Notes: a model not told the origin generated them from the letters alone. A DNA stretch of 7,196 nt from an uncultured Roseiflexaceae bacterium (GCA_903868295.1 CAIPUQ010000034.1:1-7196); one strand, 5' to 3'. Numbered from the stretch's first letter, positions 1-6,213 are shown. Translations and numbers: made by a program.

Positions 1-2
1 CC

Positions 3-119
3 GCTGAAAGGTTCGTTGCGTCCCTCCTGACCAACATTCAAGCGTCGCTTTGGTTCGCGAGCGAGGCCGTCATGCCCCGCGAAGCGGGCGACCGCTATTT
101 CGAGCGGGGCTTAATGTAA
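3..119 (+). CDS. C-terminal fragment of an unrecognised protein (cut by window edge)
   Basis: Reading from base 3, 38 sense codons run open to a TAA stop at 117-119, while the other two forward frames hit stops within the first 30 bases. The peptide begins AERFVASLLTNIQ and ends with an Arg/Glu-rich segment, RYFERGLM. It looks like an amphipathic helix followed by a short polar tail. I do not recognise the family, and the fragment is too short to assign. A helical regulator C-terminus is possible but not shown. Support for it being real comes from the GC-rich codons, which match the neighbouring genes, and from a perfect hairpin exactly over the stop codon, where a gene end would be expected. 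The start lies outside the window. Confidence 0.45.
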   Translation, partial: AERFVASLLTNIQASLWFASEAVMPREAGDRYFERGLM

Positions 120-131
120 TAAGCCCCGCTC
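102..131 (+). terminator. Perfect GC-rich hairpin overlapping the stop codon of the upstream gene
   Basis: GAGCGGGGCTTA (102-113) pairs perfectly with TAAGCCCCGCTC (120-131), leaving the six-base loop ATGTAA that contains most of the last Met codon and the stop. The 12-bp stem would be very stable. No T-run follows on the plus strand, so classic intrinsic termination is uncertain. It may act as a transcript 3'-end stabiliser or a factor-assisted terminator. The 3' arm sequence AAGCCCCGCTC recurs alone at 293-303. Confidence 0.5.
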
Positions 132-140
132 AACGTACCC

Positions 141-226
141 CGTCATGACATTCCCCCCGCCCACCCATCACGGCACTCCCCCGCCTACCCGTCATGACAT
201 TCCCCCGCCTACCCGTCATGGCATCG
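141..226. repeat. 24-bp C-rich tandem repeat, about 3.5 copies
   Basis: Three consecutive units (141-165, 166-189, 190-213) plus the start of a fourth (214 onward) share the pattern CGTCATGACATTCCCCCG followed by CCTACC. Unit lengths are 25, 24 and 24 bases. The second unit is the most diverged (CATCACGGCACTCC). The best copies contain the 8-bp palindrome GTCATGAC. The array is intergenic, between the upstream gene end and the tetR promoter. No function is apparent. Confidence 0.6.
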
Positions 227-246
227 CACGTTCAGTGCGGTGCCAT
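218..246 (+). terminator. Imperfect hairpin downstream of the tandem repeats
   Basis: ATGGCATCGCAC (218-229) pairs with GTGCGGTGCCAT (235-246) over 12 bp, with one G-T wobble and the five-base loop GTTCA. The following bases, CTTCTATAGGG, are only weakly T-rich. It could be a second transcription stop for the left-hand gene. Its 5' arm grows directly out of the last tandem-repeat copy. Function is inferred from position only. Confidence 0.35.
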
Positions 247-344
247 CTTCTATAGGGTCGCAATTGCTCCCAGAATCTTCTTTACCGCGAAGAAGCCCCG
301 CTCTATTCCCTTTCGTCAGCATCAATACAAAGAACCCACCACCC

Positions 345-380
345 TTACAATTTTCGTATAAAATCAAACTACATTAGTTT
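345..380 (+). promoter_or_regulatory. tetR promoter region with a 15-bp palindromic operator candidate
   Basis: The region just before the regulator gene is AT-rich, unlike its surroundings. TATAAAAT at 357-364 is a possible -10 element. An alternative pair is TTACAA (345-350) with TACATT (370-375), but neither arrangement has both good boxes and ideal spacing. The perfect palindrome AAACTA-CAT-TAGTTT spans 366-380, ending 20 bases before the ATG at 400. TetR-family dimers commonly bind palindromes of about this length over their own promoters, so autoregulation is a reasonable inference. The start ATG is preceded by a weak GTGAG (389-393). Confidence 0.45.
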
Positions 381-399
381 TCTTGATAGTGAGCATGAA

Positions 400-981
400 A
401 TGGCCAAGCAACGCGTCACACGCACACTCGTCGTCGAAGCCGCCGCCCGGCATGTCAACACCTACGGCTTTGCCGCCTTGACGTTGGCGCCCATCGCGGC
501 AGAGCTGGGCATCAAAATTCCATCGCTCTACAATCACGTCGACGGCCTCGATGCGCTCCAGGCGGCACTCGCCGGATTTGGTGCGCAGGCATTGTTTTTG
601 CGCTGCCAAGACGCCGCCATCGGCCGCGGCGGGGCTGATGCGTTGCTCGCCATTGCCGAGGCATATCGGAGCTTCATCATCATCAATCCGGGCATCTACG
701 CCGCTACCCTCCACCCCCAAAGCCAACCGAACCCCGAGCTAGTCCAAGCTAATCGATCGCTGATGGATTTACTCGAGCGTATCCTTATTCCATTTGAGTT
801 ATCAGGGGCAGATCGGACCCATGTCCTGCGTGGCTTCCGCAGCATTGTGCATGGTTTTGCGACCCTCGAAGAGTCCGGTGCGTTTGGATTGCCGATTGAC
901 ATGAACATCAGCTTCCAAACCATCATGACAGCCTACATCACGAGCATCAACAAACCCCGCAGAGCCGTCTCGTTGCTCTAA
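400..981 (+). CDS. TetR/AcrR-family transcriptional regulator, WHG-type C-terminal domain
   Basis: This 193-residue protein is a typical length for TetR regulators, which bind operator DNA as dimers and release it on ligand binding. Residues about 7-52 form the DNA-binding domain: a first helix (TRTLVVEAAARHVNTYGF), then the helix-turn-helix with TLAPIAAELGIKIPSLYNHV and the family's S-L-Y-x-H-V signature. The C-terminal ligand domain (about 78-182) carries the pattern R..VHGFATLE..G.FGLP....SF (residues 147-172), characteristic of the WHG/TetR_C_33 subgroup. The ligand cannot be predicted. ATG 400 is chosen because the HTH begins at the usual distance from it. An ATG at 395 is in another frame. 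The gene faces the giant secreted-protein gene tail to tail, so it is not in its operon. Its target may be its own promoter palindrome at 366-380. Confidence 0.9.
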   Translation: MAKQRVTRTLVVEAAARHVNTYGFAALTLAPIAAELGIKIPSLYNHVDGLDALQAALAGFGAQALFLRCQDAAIGRGGADALLAIAEAYRSFIIINPGIYAATLHPQSQPNPELVQANRSLMDLLERILIPFELSGADRTHVLRGFRSIVHGFATLEESGAFGLPIDMNISFQTIMTAYITSINKPRRAVSLL

Positions 982-1044
982 GCCTGCAGTGCAACCCCCA
1001 GCACACGCGACACGATCATTGTTTGCCTATCGCGCAGGATACAG

Positions 1045-1076
1045 AACACCCCGCAGGACGAATCCTGCGGGGTGTT
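1045..1076. terminator. Strong hairpin between convergent genes (likely bidirectional terminator)
   Basis: AACACCCCGCAGGA (1045-1058) and TCCTGCGGGGTGTT (1063-1076) form a perfect 14-bp stem closed by the tetraloop CGAA. It lies 63 bases after the tetR stop and 23 bases beyond the stop of the opposite-strand gene. That is the expected place for a shared terminator. Neither side has a clean T-run, so it may work through stem stability alone or with a termination factor. Confidence 0.65.
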
Positions 1077-1099
1077 GATACATTAGAGTGCGATTATTC

Positions 1100-4000
1100 C
1101 TATCGTAGCACCACTCCAGTCCGTGTCGGGATGGGCGACTTCGATGGGGTCATGGTCCGCGTCTTGGTACGTGTCTTGGTCGGGGTGAGTGTCCGCGTGC
1201 TCGTCCGCGTCCGTGTGGCAGTCTTGGTACGGGTCTGCGACGCAGTTTTCGTCGGTGTCTTGGTCAATGTGCTCGTGCTCGTACGTGTCGCCGTTTTGGT
1301 TGCAGTACGGGTGTTCGTTGCCGTCTGTGTGCGTGTGCTCGACCGTGTCGCCGTATTTGGAGCAGTAGAGGTTGCCGTTTTGGATGCGGTAAACGTCGGT
1401 GTACTGGATGCAGTGGCCGTCGCAGTTTTGGATGATGTAACGGTAGCGCTGGACGTCGCTGTCTCTGCCGGTGTGGATGTCTTTGTGTTCGATGCAGTCA
1501 GGGTTGCAGTGTTCGACGCCGTCACCGTTGGCGTGCTCGTCGCAGTGTTGGTCGACGTGTATGACGCAGTCACGGTAGGCGTATTCGTCGCAGTGTTGGT
1601 GGGGGTCTTCGACGCAGTCACGCTAGGCGTCAGTGTCGCCGTTTGTGATGCCGTCGGAGTGGCGGTTTTGGACGCCGTGAGTGTCGCCGTATGCGACGCC
1701 GTCGGAGTGGCCGTCAGCGATGGGGTGTACGTCGCCGTATGCGTCGCCGTTGCAGTATAGGTGTATGTCGGGGTGGATGTTGCGGTGTTCGATGGCGTTG
1801 CTGTTGCGGTATGAGTCGCCGTCGCGGTGGATGTGTGGGTTGCCGTCGGAGTCGCCGTCGCTACTGGGTCATCATATTCATATGCACCGATATCACATGG
1901 TGCAGTCCGAAGTACCCCGCGCTGGTCGATACCGTTTACCGGGCTCGCCGCACATACAGCTGCGTCGCCATGATGGTATACCGCTTTGACTGCTGCTGAA
2001 ATAGGGATGGTATATGACCGTGTGCCACCTCCATTCAACCCCAATACTCCCAATCCCGGGTCACCGTTATACGTCGATGAACACGCTCCTGATTGATCAG
2101 CAGAATTGGCAATGGTCAATGCTCCCCACGAATAACAGTCGTAAATACTCGCCCTGGTCCCTGTGTAATTGAGTGAATTGGACATGATGGTATTCCGGAT
2201 AATCGAGGTTCCCTGCAGCGACACTCCCATATACCCTGTGTTGTTGTATGCAACTGTACTGTTAAGCATTGTCAGGGTGGTCCCTGGTTCCGTATAGATC
2301 GCAGCGCCATCGCCAGAATTATCACGATGCAGTCCACCTTGGAACGTGTCATTGAGGTAAAAAGTACTGTTGCTTATCGAAGCCGTTCCATAGACATACA
2401 GCCCGCCGCCAAACCAAGCAGAATTGGCATATACAGCACCACGATCAACCGCTACCGTACCCCCGACGTCGACCGAGACCGCTCCTCCCATCTGCGCCAC
2501 ACCACCAGTCAGGTTGATGCGCCGCAGCGTCACGTTCCCGCCGGATGTGACGCGGAATAATCTCGTCGTATTGCCCCCGCTCACGGTGACATTCGTGGTC
2601 GTCATTCCGCCATCGATCGTCACCGTTTTGGCAAGCGAAATCTCCGACGCCAGAGTAATCGTCTGCCCTTCGAGCGCACTTGCAAATGCGATGACACTCC
2701 CACTCGGGGCTTTGTCCAAGACCGCTCGGAGCGAACCAATGCCGGTATCGTTTGCGGTTGTCACAGACAACGGACAGACCCACCCGCTCTGTTCGGCACA
2801 TGACTGCGTGTCGCTCGCAGCGACATTCGTCATTGCTGTGCCGGTCGCATCGTTGATTGTCGCAGTCGCACGGACACTGAGGGTCAGTACTCCGCTCCCG
2901 GCTACGGTCACCCGCACCGTGTATGTATCACCACTACCAGTCACACTACTAATCGTCCCCGTCGCCGATCCTGTGCCGATTGCAATAAAATCCGCGGCGT
3001 CCACACTCGTGACGTTTTCGCTGAATAAAGCCGTGAAATCAATCGTCGTTGCATTGATGACCGTCCCACGCACACTTTCTATCGTCGGTGCCCCGACCTG
3101 TGCAGTAAACATGCCACGTCCGTGGGTTGCTGCAATCAGCTTGTTTCCCATCCACTGCAAATCATAGACTGCCGTGTTGACGGGACCGTCGTTGGATGCC
3201 TGCCAGGTAGCTCCGGCATCTTCACTCGTGAAAACACCCAAGTCAGTGCCCACGTACAGCCAATTCGCGTTCGTTGGATTGATTGCCATGCTGTAGACGG
3301 GAACGTCTGGCAAATTCAAGCTCAGGGACCCGTCTCGAACTGCCCAGCTTGCCCCCCCGTTGGTCGAGCGCCACACATTCCCACTGCTATAGCCACCAAA
3401 CACCGCGTAGATCGTTGTGGTCGTGGTCGGGTCGACTACAATCCGCGTAATGGTCCGATCGGGCAGTCCGGTATCGACGAGTGTCCACGTTGGGGTTACG
3501 GCCGTGGCATTTATCGTTTTATAGAGCTTACTCTGGTATGTCGCGGACCCGTCGCCATTGGTCCCCACATAGATGACGTCAGAATTACTGGGCTGCACAG
3601 CAATGCTACTGATATTACTTATGTAGCACGAATATGCATCGACACACGCCACCGCTGCCTTGATTGCCTTCCACGTCGGTCCAGTAGTGTTGGTGAGTGG
3701 TTCGCGGACGTTGGCGGTACGCCACAACGAACGCCCGCCGGCAATCATCGTGTTGGTGTTGTTTGGGTCCAAGATGAACGGTGCAATGAAGTTGGCGGTT
3801 TTGTTCTTGGCATCGCTGATTTCGTACGGCGCGCCCTTCCAGACCGTCTGCCAGCCCGTCACCGCGTCATAGTAGGTGCGCGCGCCGTTGATATCGGTAC
3901 ACGAACCATCCCACACCGCACGACACAGGCCTTGGAGGTAGACATATTCCCCATACCAATTCACCGCATCCGCAGCCGAAAATCCACCATCCCCACCCGT

Positions 4001-5746
4001 TGTCATTGACCAGTTTTCTGAACCGGTGTACTTGTTGTATTCTTGGGTGCCGTTGTCCTGCGTTCCACCAGTGATACGGCCAACTGCTGCATTCCCCACA
4101 CCCGCATAAAACTGTGTGATTCCGAGGGTGTTGTTCAGCTCTTGCCATCCGCTGGTGCTCGTTGCGGTGGAGTAGTCGGCTGCCTTCCAGACACCACCGT
4201 CATTGGTCACGAAAATCGTTTTGTTGGTAGTCCCATTGAACGACGGGTGCGCGATGATGAGGTGATTGTCCGCGTGGGGCGACAGTGGCCAACGCCACCA
4301 TTCGCTATACTGCGTTTTAGTGGTCCCGCCATCGATGGTTTTGTATAAATCTGTGCCACCCCAAACCACCACGTTGGCATTCGTCGGATCGACCCACACG
4401 GTATTATCGTAATCACCTTGCGCCAATGACGCGACGATTTTTTTGGTCCATGCAACGCCGCCATTGGTGCTCTTCCAGAGCTCACCGTCGTTGTTGTTGA
4501 CCGAGGCATACATCGTCCCGCTCGTTGATGTTGCATATGCCAATTCGACCCGCCCCGTACCGCCGAATGGTGTGCTTATGGTCCAGCTCGTACCACCATT
4601 GGTCGAGTAGGCCAGCGATCCATACCCGCTCGCACTCAGATTGGATTGATTGTTGGGATCGACTTCGACATCCATCAGGCTGCCCGTGATGCGTTTGGTC
4701 CAGCTGACGCCAGCATTCGTCGACACAAACAGCCCCGTGTCGGTGGCAGCGATCAGCGTACTCACACCCGCAGGCCGTGCAATCACCATGCGCCGCACAT
4801 AATAAAAGTCACTGGTCGCCGTGCTTGCGATTTGGGCCCATGTCGCACCCGAGTCGGTCGATTTGAACACACCGGCGCCACGGAACGTTTCGCCCGTACC
4901 TGCATACAGAATGGTGCGGTCAACCGGGTCCATCACCAGCGAGTGGATGGCGAGATTCGCCATGAAATCCGACAAGGCGAACCACGACGCGCCGCCGTTG
5001 GTGGTTTTCCACATGCCGCCGGTCACGCCACCCACATACATGATGAGCGGGTTGACCGGGTCGATGACCATCGCGCGGATACGCCCACCGACATTGCCCG
5101 GCCCAATGCTCGTCCAACTCAGATTATTCACCCCAGCAGCACGCCCTTGGGTGCGACTCCGCAACACATCTGCCTGCCGCTTGCCCGTCATCAATCCGTC
5201 TGCCGTGATAACGCCCGTGTCAGACACCTCGCGCAATAACGTCCAGAGCTGATCGGGCTTGACGCCGCTCATGTCACCGCTGGCCAATGATGCTTCGTAG
5301 TCACGGTTGGTGATATCTTTTTGCGCTGCCCGTTTGTTTTGAATCCGCTTTTCGACAATGCTCACTCCGTCACGATCACGCAGAGTCGTGGGGTTTTCGA
5401 TGGGCTGACCCTTCGCTCGCTTTTCGGCGATTACTGCAATGGCACTGGTGATGCTGTCCGCTGGGATTGTACAAAAAACCGCAGGCGTGATCCCGTAATA
5501 CCGCACAATATCGTTGACATCGGCAGCCGAAATAGCACGCTCAACGGCAATCTCCGACAGCGTCTTGGTCTGCCCTGCACAAGCATAGGTCGGTTCTGCG
5601 ACTATTGGAAGTGTCCGTCGGACCAGCCCAGGCTCAGGGTTGGTTGTCGGGGATTCGGTCCGCCCCAATACGAGTGCACACAGCACACATACCAACAACA
5701 TCGAAAGGGCACGCGTACGGAGTGTGGTCGGTTGCATGGGATACAT
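1100..5746 (-). CDS. Giant secreted modular protein: BNR propellers, Ig-like domain, beta-helix, Thr-alternating tail
   Basis: The product has 1548 residues. Residues 1-12 are a short basic n-region and 13-28 (ALSMLLVCVLCALVLG) a hydrophobic core, giving a Sec signal peptide. No clean lipobox is seen. Residues about 41-205 are mostly helical and unrecognised. Residues about 210-880 are BNR/sortilin-like propeller: it opens WTSIGPGNVGGRIRAMVIDP and has Asp-box-type turns at about 246, 294, 340, 379, 424, 467, 513, 791 and 838 (for example WKSTNGGVAW, VWRSTNGGASW). Residues about 886-980 are Ig-like (FSENVTSVDAADF). Residues about 992-1292 are a pectin-lyase-like beta-helix ending IDQRGV...CDIGAYE, the choice-of-anchor Q pattern. 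Residues 1297-1543 alternate Thr/Ser with other residues. No catalytic set is evident, and no LPXTG motif or C-terminal membrane helix is present. The expected role is a surface or extracellular adhesive or binding protein. The frame is intact throughout. ATG 5746 is chosen because an in-frame stop lies eight codons upstream; Met4 is an alternative. Neither start has a clear Shine-Dalgarno sequence. Confidence 0.9.
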   Translation of the reverse strand: MYPMQPTTLRTRALSMLLVCVLCALVLGRTESPTTNPEPGLVRRTLPIVAEPTYACAGQTKTLSEIAVERAISAADVNDIVRYYGITPAVFCTIPADSITSAIAVIAEKRAKGQPIENPTTLRDRDGVSIVEKRIQNKRAAQKDITNRDYEASLASGDMSGVKPDQLWTLLREVSDTGVITADGLMTGKRQADVLRSRTQGRAAGVNNLSWTSIGPGNVGGRIRAMVIDPVNPLIMYVGGVTGGMWKTTNGGASWFALSDFMANLAIHSLVMDPVDRTILYAGTGETFRGAGVFKSTDSGATWAQIASTATSDFYYVRRMVIARPAGVSTLIAATDTGLFVSTNAGVSWTKRITGSLMDVEVDPNNQSNLSASGYGSLAYSTNGGTSWTISTPFGGTGRVELAYATSTSGTMYASVNNNDGELWKSTNGGVAWTKKIVASLAQGDYDNTVWVDPTNANVVVWGGTDLYKTIDGGTTKTQYSEWWRWPLSPHADNHLIIAHPSFNGTTNKTIFVTNDGGVWKAADYSTATSTSGWQELNNTLGITQFYAGVGNAAVGRITGGTQDNGTQEYNKYTGSENWSMTTGGDGGFSAADAVNWYGEYVYLQGLCRAVWDGSCTDINGARTYYDAVTGWQTVWKGAPYEISDAKNKTANFIAPFILDPNNTNTMIAGGRSLWRTANVREPLTNTTGPTWKAIKAAVACVDAYSCYISNISSIAVQPSNSDVIYVGTNGDGSATYQSKLYKTINATAVTPTWTLVDTGLPDRTITRIVVDPTTTTTIYAVFGGYSSGNVWRSTNGGASWAVRDGSLSLNLPDVPVYSMAINPTNANWLYVGTDLGVFTSEDAGATWQASNDGPVNTAVYDLQWMGNKLIAATHGRGMFTAQVGAPTIESVRGTVINATTIDFTALFSENVTSVDAADFIAIGTGSATGTISSVTGSGDTYTVRVTVAGSGVLTLSVRATATINDATGTAMTNVAASDTQSCAEQSGWVCPLSVTTANDTGIGSLRAVLDKAPSGSVIAFASALEGQTITLASEISLAKTVTIDGGMTTTNVTVSGGNTTRLFRVTSGGNVTLRRINLTGGVAQMGGAVSVDVGGTVAVDRGAVYANSAWFGGGLYVYGTASISNSTFYLNDTFQGGLHRDNSGDGAAIYTEPGTTLTMLNSTVAYNNTGYMGVSLQGTSIIRNTIMSNSLNYTGTRASIYDCYSWGALTIANSADQSGACSSTYNGDPGLGVLGLNGGGTRSYTIPISAAVKAVYHHGDAAVCAASPVNGIDQRGVLRTAPCDIGAYEYDDPVATATPTATHTSTATATHTATATPSNTATSTPTYTYTATATHTATYTPSLTATPTASHTATLTASKTATPTASQTATLTPSVTASKTPTNTATNTPTVTASYTSTNTATSTPTVTASNTATLTASNTKTSTPAETATSSATVTSSKTATATASSTPTFTASKTATSTAPNTATRSSTRTQTATNTRTATKTATRTSTSTLTKTPTKTASQTRTKTATRTRTSTRTLTPTKTRTKTRTMTPSKSPIPTRTGVVLR
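1118..1858 (-). repeat. Thr/Ser-alternating low-complexity tail, with 48-bp sub-repeats
   Basis: This DNA encodes residues 1297-1543 of the giant protein. Thr or Ser occupies 121 of the 124 odd-numbered positions; the exceptions are Ala1427, Pro1463 and Ile1539. The DNA therefore has a 6-bp period throughout. Within it, two 48-bp units (1527-1574 and 1575-1622) are identical at 39 of 48 bases and encode 16-residue repeats (VTASKTPTNTATNTPT, VTASYTSTNTATSTPT). The same 48-bp spacing continues to about 1727. Even positions are Ala, His, Tyr, Pro and Ser early, and Lys/Arg late. Such tails often serve as cell-wall spacers or O-glycosylation sites in other bacteria; here that is inference. Confidence 0.85.
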
Positions 5747-5773
5747 TTCTAAATAGTAAAATGAATGTCACGT

Positions 5774-5782
5774 ATTGTATCA
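5774..5782 (-). promoter_or_regulatory. Extended -10 promoter for the giant secreted-protein gene
   Basis: On the minus strand TGATACAAT (TGn plus TACAAT) matches an extended -10 element, with no good -35 at 16-18 bases. The nearest, TTGAAT (5801-5806), is 21 bases away. The region upstream on this strand (about 5783-5840) is strikingly A/T-rich, as an UP-like stretch would be. Transcription would begin near 5767, leaving a leader of about 20 bases without a Shine-Dalgarno sequence. The box overlaps an inverted repeat, TTGTAT (5775-5780) and ATACAA (5789-5794), which could be a binding site for a regulator. Confidence 0.45.
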
Positions 5783-6012
5783 TTTTTTATACAAAACCAC
5801 ATTCAAGAATATTTTTAATTTGTTTATTTTTACAAAAAGAGAAATGCCGGACAAATCAAACGCGTGCATCACTGGATTTGTCACCGGTGACTCTGTCGCA
5901 GGAGCGTATCGTTGTGAGGGAGTGACTGGATTGCACTGCAGAAATTGACAGTCAAGGGGTGGTAACGCCCAGTCGGTGTATGTACGCACGCTCCGAAGGC
6001 ACACAATGAACA

Positions 6013-6055
6013 ATGCACCAACTGCCACACATAGAGAGTACGGCAATTGGTGCAT
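6013..6055 (-). terminator. Long inverted repeat downstream of the tRNA gene (possible terminator)
   Basis: ATGCACCAA-C-TGCC (6013-6026) pairs with GGCA-A-TTGGTGCAT (6042-6055), giving 13 paired bases with a single C/A mismatch and a 15-base loop. It lies about 33 bases beyond the tRNA 3' end on the tRNA strand, so it may end that transcript. The T-run after the hairpin is poor. A T-rich stretch (GTCTTTTTCTT) occurs earlier, straight after the tRNA. It could instead be a protein-binding inverted repeat. Confidence 0.4.
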
Positions 6056-6087
6056 CATCTATTAATCGCAAGAAAAAGACTATCAAT

Positions 6088-6161
6088 TGGTACGGGAGGA
6101 GAGAATCGAACTCTCGACATGAGCTTGGAAGGCTCCTACGTTACCACTACGCCACTCCCGC
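6088..6161 (-). tRNA. tRNA-Gly, anticodon UCC, CCA encoded
   Basis: On the minus strand a full cloverleaf folds. The acceptor 5' arm is GCGGGAG (6161-6155). The D arm is GCGT/ACGT with loop AGTGGTA. The anticodon arm is GGAGC/GCTCA with loop CTTCCAA, giving anticodon TCC, which reads GGA and other glycine codons. The T arm is GAGAG/CTCTC with loop TTCGATT. The acceptor 3' arm is CTCCCGT, followed by A73 and a genomic CCA (6090-6088). The body is 71 nt plus CCA. Two things are unusual: the first acceptor pair is G1-U72, and the discriminator is A rather than the U usual in bacterial glycine tRNAs. There is also a G27/A43 mismatch at the outer end of the anticodon stem. The gene is transcribed alone, divergently from greA. 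Confidence 0.93.
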
Positions 6162-6170
6162 ATGCACTGC

Positions 6171-6200
6171 ATTGTACGAGATGCACAGCCTGACTGTCAA
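6171..6200 (-). promoter_or_regulatory. Near-consensus promoter of the tRNA-Gly gene
   Basis: Reading the minus strand, a perfect -35 TTGACA (6200-6195) is followed after 18 bases by TACAAT (6176-6171), a one-mismatch -10. Initiation about seven bases on (near 6164) would give a 5' leader of only three or so bases before G1 at 6161. This fits a strong housekeeping sigma promoter dedicated to the tRNA. Confidence 0.8.
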
Positions 6201-6213
6201 ACATGCACAATAA

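Larger units (their letters stand above)
5747..6087. other. Intergenic region of 341 bp with inverted repeats, no convincing gene
   Basis: Short open frames on both strands here have no recognisable domain, no good ribosome-binding site and odd composition, so none is called. The left part (5747-5840) is an AT-rich promoter island for the gene to its left. The middle contains GACAAATC/GATTTGTC (5850-5857, 5875-5882) overlapping a perfect 12-bp palindrome GTCACCGGTGAC (5880-5891). It also holds a nested pair, GGAGCGT/ACGCTCC (5901-5907, 5988-5994) outside GACTGG/CCAGTC (5924-5929, 5969-5974), and the odd palindrome TTGAC-A-GTCAA (5945-5955). A larger hairpin lies at 6013-6055. Confidence 0.6.

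Noticed and set aside
141..226. The 24-bp repeats as a CRISPR array
   Set aside because: The units are directly adjacent and diverged with no unique spacers, and no cas gene is present.
1023..1760. Plus-strand open frame of 245 codons rich in alternating Val
   Set aside because: It is the antisense shadow of the Thr-alternating tail: the 6-bp periodic ACN codons read as GTN on the other strand. It has no domain and no plausible ribosome-binding site, and it would overlap a gene with clear domains.
2424..3167. Plus-strand open frame of 247 codons
   Set aside because: It lies wholly inside the beta-helix and Ig-like part of the minus-strand protein. Its composition is that of an antisense frame and it has no recognisable family.
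3122..4009. Plus-strand open frame of 295 codons
   Set aside because: It is antisense to the propeller region, rich in Arg, Cys and His as shadow frames are, and shows no domain or start signal.
1100..5746. Giant protein as a sialidase because of its BNR/Asp-box repeats
   Set aside because: Asp boxes are structural turns shared by many propellers. I see no sialidase arginine triad context or FRIP motif, so no enzyme activity is assigned.
5780..6058. Minus-strand open frame of 92 codons in the intergenic region
   Set aside because: The peptide has a vaguely hydrophobic start but no family resemblance or Shine-Dalgarno. It crosses several inverted repeats and the AT-rich promoter island.
6044..6091. 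CAATTGGT repeated at 6044-6051 and 6084-6091, the second at the tRNA 3' end, as a possible integration (att) duplication
   Set aside because: Only 8 bp long and built round the palindrome CAATTG. The interval is 40 bp with no integrase or mobile gene nearby, so chance is the simpler explanation.
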